Below, piece by piece: positions 35,501-48,130 of a DNA stretch of 64,000 nucleotides. The stretch covers positions 3,782,001 to 3,846,000 of the forward strand of contig JALGAS010000001.1 of the NCBI GenBank assembly GCA_023078685.1, read 5' to 3'. Positions within the stretch are counted from its first letter, which is position 1; each line of letters starts with the position of its first letter. The notes beneath the pieces are model-generated. The model searched no databases, was not told the DNA's origin, and was given only the letters and a program-made list of their open reading frames with translations. Both the position numbers and the translations under genes were made by a program. Source of the DNA: Neopestalotiopsis rosae. Taxonomy: Eukaryota; Ascomycota; Sordariomycetes; Amphisphaeriales; Sporocadaceae.

Positions 35501-38500
35501 TCAGTCTGATTGTCTTGTCGATTGCTTCTCTATCTTGTCGAAGGAAGAAAGGGAATGGCAACGCTGCGTCAATGCAACATGCGGAAACCACAGCTCGGAG
35601 CATACTCAACAGTAAGCTACGTGGTAGGTCGCATCGTAAACCTCGGTGCCGGCCGACGTCTGAGAGCCGCCGCAAATCGACTTCGCAGGCAGAGTCAACG
35701 GCATGGGACACCTTCCTCTTTCGGTCTCCTCTTTCTCCAGTCTTCTGGAAGCCAGGGTTACGTCTACAAACCCCACGCATCTCTCGGTGATGCGTGTTCT
35801 CGCTTGTTACCGTTCTGCCCGTCTGGCATGAAACTGTCTAGTGGGCATGCTATCGACTCCGAGGTCGTCCATGCTAGAAATTTCGACTCCAGCTTCCTGG
35901 CTTCACCTTCTTCTCTTGCCTAATGGAGCGGACCCCCACGTTACCAGCGTCGCCTTGCCCTCGGCGAACATTCCGGAACGCTCAGGTAAATGCAGGTGTG
36001 TATGTTTCAACACCGAAAATGAATTCTGAGCGGACAAGCACTGAAAAAGGTCATCTAAGAACCTTGGCTGTTCCAGCTCCAGCAGCTCGTGATGTTTGGT
36101 GCGCCCTGTGCAACGCAAGTCCAGTCAGCTTTAGGCCCAAGAGGTTCCGTCCACCAACCGAGAAACGTGTATCATTCTTTGGTCTGACGAGAGACGGTAG
36201 CTGATGTGGTCTCACGACGCACTGTCTTCTGAATGATTGTGCATCTCGCGTAGACTTTCCAGGCGCTTGCAGCCCACACGATGCTGTGCGACGAGAAAGT
36301 GTGCCGAAGCCTAGCAATTTCCAACTGGACTCGATCCTGGCGGATTGACGGTACCCACGGATCTGATTATCGCACCAAGTGGCGTGCATCGTGGCCGATT
36401 GCGCAGTGGCTTTCATCTGATGAGACAACAGCTATGAAGAAAGACATAAAGAAATAGCACTTTGGAATACGACATCATGCGCATTGCGCGTGTGGGCTGA
36501 CTGCACAAGTTTCAGAGGATCTCGAATCCTTCGAGCAATGGTTGAGTAACATGGCTTGGTCCCACGATCCTGGGAGGCCCATTGGATGGTACCGGACACT
36601 ACGTACCCGTCGCGGAAGGCGTTCTAACAAGGACCCATCTCTCAAAATAGCAGTCTGCTGCTGCAGATGAAGCGATACTGCATGTCAATACTCGTACTCC
36701 ATTGTCGTCAAGCAATCTCACGGCGTGGGGGGACGGGGGACCGAGCTGGTGGGGGATTCCTCAACGAAGTGCCGGTTGGCTGGCTGACAGTCGCGGTTTG
36801 CGCGCAACGTCTTGAAAATTTTGCAGAAGTCTTACCATTGCGAAGTACATCGGTACGAACGAGAGTGATTGGCCTGCTACTCTGTACAGATTGTCTTCGC
36901 AGAACATGCTGCGTATCGGATATAAACTTCTTCATCTTATCGTAACTTGTGGTATGTGCCCCCATATGAGCCTCTGAGTACGGTGACTAATCATCAATTC
37001 ACTGCCCCTAGTGACAGTGACAGTGAAAACTCATTTTTGGCAGATCAACTCAATCAGTGGTTGAGTTGAGCCTAGAACGATAGCCATGTGATCTACATCA
37101 GCCGGCTGGGGATCTATCCTGCCACAACTTGACTGCCGATATGTAGGGCAAAGGCCTCTAGATCTGTGCCGGTATTGCTTCGTCGGTTTTCCCAACATCA
37201 GGGGTTTCCTCGCACATCGCCACTGCAGGCGCGAGAAGAAAAGATCTGCCAACAACGTAGAAGTTGTGAATAGGACATGTTTCGATTCATGGGACTTCAC
37301 ACGGTACGCAGATGTGACTCAGTCGTGGATTTGTCGGAGGGAGCGATGTTGTCCTCGAACAGTGTCCAAACCGTAGGTGGTACAAATCTCACAGATACAT
37401 GACTGTGGCGACCATGTGGCTTTCTCATCATCATCGTCCATACCGGAATGCCATGGCAGGTAGATGGCGCCTCGGTCTCGCCTACTCATCCACGACCAAA
37501 TGCATGGTTCGACCCGTCGATGGCCTCCAGCCTCTTCCTCGCCTCGCGGCACTCGAGTCATTGACACTCCTAGAGAGGGTGGCCAGGAAATCCAAATATG
37601 ATGGGCAGAAAACTCAGATGGGACGACTAGGGATTACCGCAAGATCTACTGCCCGGACTACGGTTGTCAAGATGGATGACGACGGTGGCATCCTTGGGCA
37701 AGGCCGGACTGTGCTGTTCGGGTAAACAGTTGGTACGTGATATCGGTGGCCGCGTTTCTATCTATCGATGAAGACTGCCACATGGGTTGGTCCATGGAAG
37801 AGTATCTCCAGAAATTTTGGGACAAGAACGTTTAGTATATTGTGTGAATTGTGGCTCGTTGCAATGATTTGGGCTTGACGCTGGACTCGACAGACCATCT
37901 CTGGTATCTATTCCAGTCATTTGATATGCACAATGTATACTTCATCCCTGGAAAATAACACCAAGGCGCACGTCAAAAATAATGTCAGTACGAGTTTAGT
38001 TATCATTATGGTACCTGTCTTTTCACAGATGGTGGAAGTATACTTCTGTATAAACTGATTCGCATTCGGAGAGGTCCATCAATATAATCTTGCGTGTGGC
38101 TTTCGTTCAAGTAAACGACGGTAGAGAGTACTTGACGAATGCCACGAAACGTCTACCAAGGCCATGTACTCCTGCTATTCGGCTCCTAACAAACTGTAAC
38201 CTGGAGACCCTCTATCAAAGTAAACATATACAATCAAGTCCCGTGACTTTTCGTCATGCAAAACGGAGGTTGCCATTGGAACAGAGTGTCGTCATGCATC
38301 CCGCCGGGTCGCTACTAGCGCACCTAATGGCGATCGTCAGGGGAGATCAACTTGGTAGATCCGGAAATGGAAAACCTGTGTTGCCCATAGCAGCAGCAGT
38401 TGCAGCATATACTACGGTACGTACATGGTACTATACAGTAGGGTCTAGACAACAGCACTGGGACGAGGTTGAACATTGCACATATTGCGTGTTTATGCGA

Positions 38501-38708
38501 GTCAACAAGTCTACGTTCACTCAAGGGCAGCTGGGGCCCAACCCAGCACGAGAATGCCATCAATGTTAGATAATAAGCATCGACCAACATTGACAAGCAT
38601 ATGGAGGGCCCAGCAAAGTCAAGCCACAACCACCATTGCCGTGGGCCCCCTTTACACTACATACAGCCAAGGGCTGATGGAAAGATCGATCATCCCGGCT
38701 CTGTCTTT

Positions 38709-38745
38709 CCCTCTCTCTCTCTCTCTCTCTGTCTGTCTGTCTCTC
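38709..38745. repeat. (CT)n-(GTCT)n microsatellite
   Basis: About ten CT units followed by three GTCT units. It is the longest dinucleotide repeat seen in the window. Confidence 0.9.
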
Positions 38746-41700
38746 GTCATATGGCAGATGCTATCTTCTGTAGTGGTGTACAGTAGAGGCAAGCCTGGCC
38801 CCCCTCGTGGGCCCGCCAGGGGCGAGAACGCAAAGAAAATGTTACCTGCAAGAAAAGGCAAACGCTATCCATGAACATGATGTTAATAACGTATGTAGGC
38901 GCGGTCATACCGGGAGGGAGCAGTCACAAATAGCATTTTGACGACATGTAGCATGATTTCACCCCTGGCGCGGATATTACACAGTTTATTGCCCGTAATT
39001 ATGCAGCAACAGCCAGCAGCTTGACCTGGTCAGCGCCCGTCCTGTCACATAGTATCCCATACTAAGAAACTACCTACTGGCACTATAACCATTCTGTGTG
39101 ATACTAGTGCACGTACCGGCCTGCTCAGCTACTGTATGCAGCGTCCAGCCAACGCCGTTCCTGCGCAAAACGTGGGTCCCATTTCCGGAAGCCTCCCGCG
39201 TAACCCCAGGTCCTCGCTCTCTTCCAGGGATCAGCTTGGATCGTTGGATCGGGTGCTTGACGTTTAGCCAGTCGAGCCAGTTCTCCTTTGGTCTTCAGTT
39301 CCTTTCAGTTTTTCCTCTCTTCCTTTTTCCTACTGCAGCCTTTTCTTCTTCTGGATGACCTAGCGGTGCTAGAAGAGCCCCGGCCCCAACTTAGCGAACG
39401 TAGTACACACAGCGAGGCTCATCTCCTCGGAACTCGTCATCTGCATTATTGGCAGCAGTGGATAGTGCTGAACCTTTCTGATCAATGAAAGAAGAACGCT
39501 TCTTCACAATTGCTGCACAAAGAAGAGCTATTGCTGCATTCTGGCGGAACCCCGATGCAGTTCAGAGTCGCTTATGCTCACCGTCACTTTCTCACCGCTG
39601 GCCATCCTCTGTATCTTGCAGCGCTTGCTCACCAGTATAGGGCTTCACCGCATTGCTCTTAGAGTCCCCAAGGTCCCCTGTAGCTACAGGCTGGCCCTGC
39701 TGGAATTCGACTCGGCGACAGGCATTTTTGGAGGGGGAAGGCATGCTTTGTCCAGCGCTATGGTCAAAAGCCAAAGCCGAGTCTAGTGAATGTGGGTTGA
39801 GTGGAAGGGAAACGTTGATCCTTCTAGTGGAGACCATGCCATGACCCCTCCGACTGGGTTCGTGGAGACGATACTATTCCGTACAAGGCCCAAAAAGAAC
39901 CCACCCAGTGCTCCAATTTGTCGATCCTGGGTCGAAGTTTGGTCTGACACGAGGCCGACTCGCGATATGCCGGAGACCCGCCTACCATGCTTGCCTGTCG
40001 GCAGAAGAGGCCCAGAGGCTTGCTCGCAGAAAACAACATGGACCGGGCGCCAGGTGCTCGCATATCTCTGGGTGCCAAGCTGCTTCCTGATTCTGCTTGC
40101 CATGTGGATAGTCAAATCTGTGTCTGCGTTGTCAGGTATTTTTCAGGCCGCCCAGCCTCGTCCAAGTCGTAACCTTTGTCCACTAGAAGAGGCTCTACAG
40201 AGTACTAGAGTAGCCAAGGTGCGCGCCTGATCTGATAGGTGCCAAGCTGAGCGGCCTAGTTTCGAGACGACCGAGCAGATCCAGCCCCTCGGTCTATAGA
40301 CTTTGAGAAAAGTGCAACGAGCGCTCAGAGATGACGAGACGACGAATGGTCCAGAGTGTTGCTTGGGGAATGGGTCAGTCAGTACCTGCAAAGGATGATT
40401 CATTCGTTCACCAAGTGTGAAACGCGGATTGCGAGAGTGTCCCCCCCATTTAGGGCTGTCATGGCCTCATGGAATACTTCACCACCTTCAAGGTGGTATG
40501 GGTGGGAACTTCTAGAAGCGCAATTCCCACTTGGCAGCAGGTAAGAGACTTCCGGATGCTGTCCCGTCGACTAGCTCGTGTCATCGTAAAGGGGTTTCGC
40601 TAGGTAGTCTAGATAAGTAGGTATGGTCGGTCAAAACCCAGCCAGGTTTGCCAGCCATGTCGGGCAGGCCTTTTGGTAGGCCGGTACATCTCAGCTTTTT
40701 TAGACGGATGCAAATTATTTGCGAGCAACAAGGGTTCTTTACCTGTCGTCAGCCCGCTTATGTTCCGTACGGTACCAGTAATCTAGAAGCCGCTGGATAA
40801 CAACCCTGGAAAATTAGATAGAATGCTGTTCCTTGGGTAGAGTTTTCTTTCCATCTATTCGGTGGGAATCCCGGTCCAGGATTGATTTGTTCTAAATTCA
40901 TAATTGTCCCCTTGGCAGCGTGTCACTGAAGCGAAACCTGTCAATGCTTCTTCTGTGCGCGTCGTTTCCCTTGAATAAATTGCACAGTGTTGTTGCAAAA
41001 GCAGCGTGTCATTCGGGAGGGTCCGCTCATCTATACAAGCAGGTACCGTCTGCATGAGGACAAAGGCGATACGATCAAGACCGAGTCAGTATAGTCGACT
41101 GCTGGGCAGTTCAGTGGCAATCCGAATCCGTAAGGTAGGCGTTGAAAGTAAAAGATAGAAGAATAGACGACTGGCAATTGGCAATTGAGCTTTGTGGCGC
41201 CAACTTCAAAATGTGGAAAGGTGGGGGGCCTCGAGGCACGCAAGCTGAGCTTATTACCAAGTAGCTTGGAATTTCGAAGCTGGTTCGCTTCCAGCTGTCT
41301 GGTATTTCAATATGTAAGGTATGTAGTGTCTGCGTCAGTAATGGAGACAGCTTTGGAGTAGTATACACAGTAAGTAGTGTCGGCAGGTACATAATAGAAG
41401 TATATCGTCAACCCCGCAGAGTACGTACTGCGCAGCTCGCGATGCTCAATCTCACGATGCAAGCCATTACTTAGTCGCCATGGTGCGAATTTGAGAACCC
41501 ACACGTGCCAGGGCCACCTGGAGAGCACTCCATTTATATCTTATCAAAGAGATCAATACGTCAGAAAATACAATTTCAATCCAGACCAGACACTATCGAT
41601 AGAGGAGGGGTATTGTCGAGTATATCGTTCGTTCGGGTCGATCAGAGGTGTCGCATGACACTTCGCTAATAGCGACCCCTCATTTTCGAAAGACGCGGGA

Positions 41701-44338
41701 CCCAAGTTGATAATGTTTCCCCGCTCACATGCTGACCTACCTAGGCAAAGTAGTACACTACATACAAAATAGAGAGAGTTGGGGAGACGTTTCCTTCCAC
41801 TATCATATTTCCCCCCTCAAGGTTCGCAGCCTCTGGTACGCCGGGAATACTCCTAGAGTTACTTGTTGTCTGTCTAATAGGCAAAAGAGATATATCCTAT
41901 GACTCTGGTAGGTCAAAGGAGTGATGTAGCCGTTAACCATTGTGTGCCTCTGTACTGTATGAATTCTACCCCAACGCACTTCATTCCTTCGGAAATGAGG
42001 GTGCGCGCGGAAGGAGGGCACGCAATATATAAGGTAGATTGTCGTTATTCCGCAGGTGACCCTTTGGCGCATTGCGCCGACCAACCTACCTCTCGTGGCA
42101 TATACAGTATGTATGTACGGATGAGGTCTTCCAAGGTTCAGCGTCCTGGGTAATCAATGTACGGAACACAGTACGTATAGATTCCTTTTGGCCCCGTCTA
42201 TGGACTGTTGGATATTACGGACATGGAAATTACTTGGGGGCCACTGACATTTGGAAGCACCAGCCTCGTTCTCGAAGGGCTGCAGTTTCTCCATTCCCAT
42301 GCATGCCTGCCGGTCAATCCAACGTACGTACATTCTAATAACAGACTAGGTACATACTCACTCACGCAGACAAACCACGGTACGAACACATCATTGCCTA
42401 CCTCTTGGGTTAGCCGTCATGCCGAGTCACTTTTGAGCTCGAGGTTGCCTAGCTACTTCGGGAACGAGCCTTGGCTGCGTACATAGTAAATGCATCATTC
42501 AGTTCTCCAAACCAGGAGCTATAGATAGGTTTGGTCATGCTAGCCTGTGGGAAATGGTACCTGTCAATCCTCAGCCCGTACAGCCCGTAAGGGCCGGCTG
42601 GCCAGAGGAAAAGAAGGAGACGAACCGCATACTACTGTAGTAGTAGGGAGAGGTCTTTTACCGATTAGGACAACTTGAGTCAGTCGTCATATCGGGTTTG
42701 TCCATTGCTTGCATCCCGAACCCAATTCGCAATTTTTGTCACTGCCGTTTTGGGCACGGCCACAGCAGGCTAATACAACGGCGCGAAGTCGTACGATGAA
42801 TCAAGGCGTGGGAGGTCAAGTATCGAAGTCTGCCAAAATTTGCTCACCAAGGCCCAGTCTTGTTGTTCCGCTGCACATGTGAACGAGAGAGGATGATAAG
42901 AGCCTGTCTGGTGGTCGACATACTTAGTGTTTGGAGTTGGGAAATATCTTGTTATAATCTTCCTTTGGGTTGACATGAAGTGACAACCAGTCATCCCTGT
43001 AGAGGACACTCGTCAATCAGCCGAGAGTGGGATGCGCAGACAGCTTGGAGAAATCAGAGCTCGTAGCAACAGAAGGTGCAGCAACGCTGCATGTACCAAA
43101 AGCCACGGGGAAGAGCCGCGAGCCCGTCCGACGGTGCAACCGCTAAAACAGCAATCCGTCGACACCGGTCCTTAGGGATCCCTCCACTCGGTAGCGGCGA
43201 GCGCTGCGCACTGTATTCGCTGACAGGAGCGGGACGGGCAGGAAGGCGTACGACAATAGCCATGCAAAGAAGGCTAGATGGACCAGGGAACATTTGAGCA
43301 TGAACCCAGTGCGAACAAAGGCAACCCAACCCAACGCGGAAGAAGTGTCATGGTTGACTTGTTTGATCTTGTCTCGAGGAAATCAGGTTCACTGACTGGT
43401 TGGACATGCGAGCATGACCATTTTGGAGACGCGTTGGCGATTTCCAAGAGGTTGGGAAGTGTTATCGAATAGCGAAGCGCAGCCAAAGAGTCTGTTTGAC
43501 AATTGACAGGTTGCAGTCCGCTTCCTGACAACGCCTATTATCGAGAGACGTTTACTTCCTAGCCAGTAGGTTAATGCATGTGTGAGCGTGATGTATGTGG
43601 CCTTCCCTGGCCCGTTGGGAAGACACCAAACCTGCTTCAGAAGGAGAATTTTATCTACTTTCTACCTCTCCAAAAACCTGAAGACAGTGACGGCGCATTG
43701 GAAACAAAAATGTTGCTGCTTTTGTATCGCTGAATTTTATTAGCTAGTACTGGGGATCGAGAAAAACACGGGCTTGTGGTGGATTCAATAATGAATGGTC
43801 GTGTCGCTGACAACGAACGAGGCGGGGGGAAGGAGACATGGGCATGTCCCACTTGCTGGGTACCTACTGTATGTAGAAATAAAGGTTGGCTGGCAGTCAA
43901 GTTACAACACAGTTCAAGTTCAAGTGCTGGTAGATGCAATCAAGATAACTCGAACGTACATAGAATGAACGGTGCAGTGCGGGCATCCATTATGTGAAGG
44001 TGCGTGTGCTGTCCGCTTCGGTTGCTTGGGCAGTGTTCCTTGTTTTTTCTTCTTCTTCTATTTCTCCCTGTTGTTCCGTAAATGGTCTGTCTTCCCTTTG
44101 GGGGGGTACATGTTGCTATTCGCACGTTCCAGCCAAAGAGGAAGCCCCACCTCGAGCCCAGAATCGCGGCCACCCCCCCAGGAACTGCTTACCTCAAGGC
44201 AGCCTAGCTTCTTCGTTGTCGCATCCCAAAGCAACGACAGTTCACATTGATCACCCCCCATCCACACCCAGCCCACCACCTATTCTCGGCGACCATCAGC
44301 ACTTTACGCGTCGCAGCATCAATTCACAGTGCCAAATG

Positions 44339-45034
44339 CGAGACGACTGCAACTAGACCTGCCCAAGAGATTCGCACTGTCTCGCGTTCCTGGGCACAGT
44401 TGCACCACGTTCCGTCGCCTAGCCATCGCCCATCGGCTGTCCATCGTACTCACGAAACTCTCGAACCCCCGCCAGTACCCCACCCCAGCTGGTCTCGCAC
44501 GTTGACAGCTCCGTCCAAGCCGTCATTGTCCCTCACCCCCCGCCGCGAATCGCGAATCGTACTGGGTAAGCCTCCGTTTCCTTCAGTCCGCTGCAATTTG
44601 CATCCAAAGTACCGCCCCTGCGCGCACTGTGCAACCTCCCTTCCCAGGTTGTGTTGTGTGCTGTTCTGCTGTGCAAAGGCGTACACTGGCTGCGCTGCGT
44701 TGCGCTGGCCACACTGCACTGGCTTTCTGTCAAGCTGTGAGCAACGCCGGGCCAGTCCCCTCCCCCCTCCCCCTCCCCCCCAAACCCGCCGCTCTCCCTC
44801 CCTCTCTCCCAACCCAAGGTTTTGTCCCTCCTTCCCCTCCTTTTTTTTCCATTTTCCATTTCTCATCATCTAAGAACCCCTCCAACCCAGAGCCAAAATA
44901 CACATTTGCGCATTTAATTGCGACAACCCGCTCACTTGCGCCGACTCTCAGCAGCCGTGCGCCCTTCTCGGATACCTTGTGTATCGAGAATAATTTCTGG
45001 CTTAGGCCACTATCTTTTAATCACAGCTCATTCC
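44339..45034 (+). promoter_or_regulatory. ATG-free, pyrimidine-rich leader/promoter of the C2H2 factor
   Basis: No ATG on the gene strand for 696 bases, between a six-codon frame at 44336 and the ATG at 45035. A C/T tract at 44756-44810 is nearly pure pyrimidine. Several candidate donors (for example GGTAAGC near 44565) mean a leader intron is possible. Long open frames across this region begin with TTG or GTG only and have no internal ATG. Confidence 0.5.
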
Positions 45035-45097
45035 ATGACCCGCATATCGATACAAATGACCAACCATACACAGTTCAGTCAAGAAGACACACTTTAA
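45035..45097 (+). promoter_or_regulatory. Short upstream ORF, C2H2 transcription factor gene
   Basis: ATG at 45035 opens a 20-codon frame ending TAA at 45097, with a second in-frame ATG at 45056. It lies 329 bases before the main start and is the only ATG frame of note in the presumed leader after the ATG-free block. Confidence 0.4.
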
Positions 45098-45426
45098 AGC
45101 CCACGGGAGCGCGTGTGCGAGCGAGCGAGGAGAGACAGAAAGAGACTCAACGGAGAGAGACAGAGACAGAAGCCATTCCCACACTTTTCACCAGCAAGGC
45201 AGACCTGCCATTTTTCAAAGCCGGACGATACTCAACTATCGCTCTGTGAGCACGCATTTGCACGCCAACTGCGACGAGAATCGAATCAGCCACTACCTGC
45301 TCTCGAGCGCGTATCACTGATCTTGACATCGAATCACCACACAGTATTGCAAAAGAATCAGCAAGTGTGTCTGATTGCTCCCCTTCTTCCATACACAAAG
45401 GACAGAGATTCAACGACCTGCCCGAG

Positions 45427-48130
45427 ATGCCTGCTGCAAACGTAGCCGTCGCTGCAGCGACGTCGGTCGCCTCCACACCAACCAATCGGAAATCTTCAGC
45501 AGTTGCTACCGGATCGCAGCCTGAAAGGAAGTACAAATGCCAGTTCTGCGCCAGAGCCTTCAGTCGCAGCGAGCACAGGAGTCGTCACGAGCGATCACGT
45601 AAGTTTTCACCATCCTTTTTTTTTTTTCCTAAAAAAAAAAGCCACTTGAGCGACAACCCCTCTCGCCTCCACTCGACTTGAGATGGAGATACAAGAAGTT
45701 ATATCATTACCCCTCAACACCATACGAAGTGTCGCGCGACGCGATCCTTCCATCACGATACCCCTCCATCTTCAAGTTTTATGCATATTGTCAGTCATTC
45801 TACCAGACACTTCTCTAACAAATCGATTTCTACAGACACCAAGGAACGCCCTTTCAAATGCATGAAGTGCCGGAGTACCTTCGTGCGCCGTGACTTGCTG
45901 TTGCGCCATGACCGGACTGTACATGCAAAGGATGGCGGCGTCCCTCTTCACAGTGATGGCAAGCGCCGTGCTGGTCCCAAGGCCCCTCGCGCCGTCGGTG
46001 GCCCTTCAAAGTCATCTATCGCGCTGGACAATGCCACACTCGAACAGCTAGAGGCCAGTAGCGAAGGCAACTTCGATGTCGAGACAGCTGCCATGTTGAT
46101 AACCGATCTTCAACATAAGACTGCCATGCGACACAGCGGCTTGCCTTTCGATGCTGCTCCGGGCATGTCAGGAATGGCATATGCACAGAACGATACGCCA
46201 ATGATGGATGCATCAGCCAGCTTTTCGTCACAGCCAATGCCTGATGTTCTGCCTCGGGGAGATGTTCCTTGGGATGCCTACTTGACGGAACCCCACCCTA
46301 AGACACACTCCGTGATATCGTCGGGTTCCTACAACGATCAGCAGTCCCTTGCTTCTGTGAGTACTCCCAGAGCCCGTATCATGTCCAATACCACCCCCTA
46401 GCCGTTCAGGGCCATTTCCTCAAAGACAAATACAACTGCATGACCTCGAATCAATTACTAATGTTTACTAGGCCGCCAACTCCAAGGCTCCTCAAGTTTT
46501 GAACGATGATGAGCGGAATATGATCCTGGACAACATTCGGGTCCATGACAGTGAACGCGCAATTCCAGACGGCTTCCGGGTCCCCAACCTGGCCTGTTTG
46601 AATCGCTACCTGTCAACGTACTTCAACCTGTTCCATCACCATCTGCCATTCTTGCACCCTGCATCGTTCAAGCCCACCGAGGTCTCACCAGCACTCCTCC
46701 TCGCTGTTCTGTCCATTGGTGCATTGTATGCATTTGATCAAGATCAAGCTTACCTAATGCACATTGGTTCTAAAGTTCTGGTCAACCAGTTCTTGCAGAA
46801 CAAGGAGAACTTCAGCTCCCGGAAATGTCCTCTGTGGACCATGCAAGGCTCCCTGCTTAACATGATCTTCGCCAGCTGGAGTGGTGATGCCAAGGGTTTG
46901 GAATGGGCCTGCTCAATCAAGAGTCTTCTTGCCAACATGGTTGCCGGCAACAGTTACGAGCTCAAGCTCCGGACAGAATCTCGCGGTGGAGTTCAGCCTA
47001 CTCGTGCTGAGTGGGTCGAAGATGAGGGTTGCCGCCGCACCTACTATGCGGTCTACATCTTCTTCGGCTTGCTCACGATGTCGTACAACCACACACCGGC
47101 TATTAGCTTCAACGAGTTTGAGGAGTTGCAACTCCCATCGTCTGAGGGGCTGTGGAACTCCAAGGTTACAGATGAGGAAGCCTGGCAAGAACAGCTCAAG
47201 GCTTCACCTGGTGTCACCTTCATGGAAGCACATGATAACCTCTTCCAAGGTGAGGCATTGAAGTACAGTGCCTTTGCAACGCGTGTTATGATCAACGCTC
47301 TGTTTTTGGAGGTGTGGTATCACAAGCGTAGCCCTGAGGCTTTGCAGGATGTCGTGACTGAGTACAAGCTCAGACTCGCTCTGGAGACCTGGGAGAAATC
47401 TTTAGATCTCTGCGAACCTGAAGCCGACACAGTTCCGCTGAGTGCGCCTTACAAGGGCCACCCGCTCATCTTCAATGCCCGAGCCATGTACCGCAATGCA
47501 CGTGCACGCCTTGAGGTTGATCTCAAGACTGTGCAGGAAGCGCTGCGTTACCACGATCCTTACGAAGTAGCCGCAACCATGTCGGCTGCTCGTGATCGTG
47601 TTCGACGCTCTGGCGAGATGCTCAAGGTTATCGAAGAGTGTTATAACTGCATCGAGACTGCCATCCGCCAAGGCGTGCGCTGGGTGGCTCGTACCTCTCC
47701 TACCAACTGGAGCGTCGAGCATCCTCTTGCTGGCATGGATCTGATGATCATCCTCACTTTGTGGCTTTACCGTCTGGAACATGACGAGGAGCCTGCATCT
47801 GAGGAGGAAGGAGCCATGTACATGAAGATCCGCGCTCTGTTTGAGAACGACTCGGAGAACCCTCTGACGTCTCAGCTGAGCTCTGTCGTTGCAAACTTGT
47901 GGGGAGCAATTCTCTCCGAGGTGGTCGTATGGGGGTAAGTTGAATCATTCTATCACGTTTACATTTTACAGAACACTAACAGTCATTTCAGCATTACCCG
48001 TCTTATGGGCGAGTCCTTCCACCTTCATGCTCAAGCACTTATCGGATACGTGGATGACGTTGAAGCGTCTTCCAATGTGTCGACACCATCAATGATCTCC
48101 CAGGGTGCCGATGAGGATAGCGTGTACTAA
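45427..48130 (+). CDS. C2H2 zinc-finger transcription factor with fungal-specific transcription factor domain
   Basis: Four exons: 45427-45598, 45836-46356, 46472-47934 and 47992-48130, giving 764 residues. Two adjacent C2H2 fingers lie at the N-terminus: finger 1 Cys38, Cys41, His54, His58 and finger 2 Cys66, Cys69, His82, His87, joined by a TKERPF linker. The first intron splits the His58 codon. A low-complexity region follows (about 90-230). Then comes a fungal transcription factor middle homology region (about 250-700: FNLFHHHLPFLHPASF, LLLAVLSIGALYAFD, CRRTYYAVYIFFGLLTMSYN). This is the two-finger architecture of Adr1-like and related fungal regulators, acting in the nucleus on DNA; the target genes are not evident. 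The gene lies 1.6 kb from a GH16 gene, so a link to cell-wall genes is possible but unproven. All junctions preserve the frame; the last exon ends EDSVY. Confidence 0.88.
45616..45640. repeat. T12-CCT-A10 inverted repeat in intron 1
   Basis: Twelve T, then CCT, then ten A, starting 17 bases after the 5' splice site of the intron that splits finger 1. The arms could pair for ten base pairs in the pre-mRNA or extrude in DNA. Confidence 0.8.

Larger units (their letters stand above)
31713..44338. other. Large gene-poor tract
   Basis: About 12.6 kb with no recognisable protein domain and no splice-compatible exon chain. The longest frames are 140-160 codons (33147-33611 minus, 38090-38569 plus, 39790-40230 plus), many begun only by TTG or GTG, and none looks like a known family. 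I see no terminal repeats, reverse transcriptase or transposase remnants, and no tRNA. Small features are microsatellites at 31751-31764, 32564-32579 and 38709-38745, and TACCTAGGTA- and GTACGTAC-type words. It may hold regulatory DNA, non-coding transcripts, old decayed elements or genes too diverged to see by eye. Confidence 0.5.

Noticed and set aside
38090..38569. 159-codon plus-strand frame in the gene-poor tract
   Set aside because: No domain or splice structure is visible. It would need a transcript or database match.
44247..45249. Overlapping plus-strand frames of 206-208 codons upstream of the C2H2 factor
   Set aside because: They start at TTG or GTG and contain no ATG. They are stop-poor because the leader is pyrimidine-rich.
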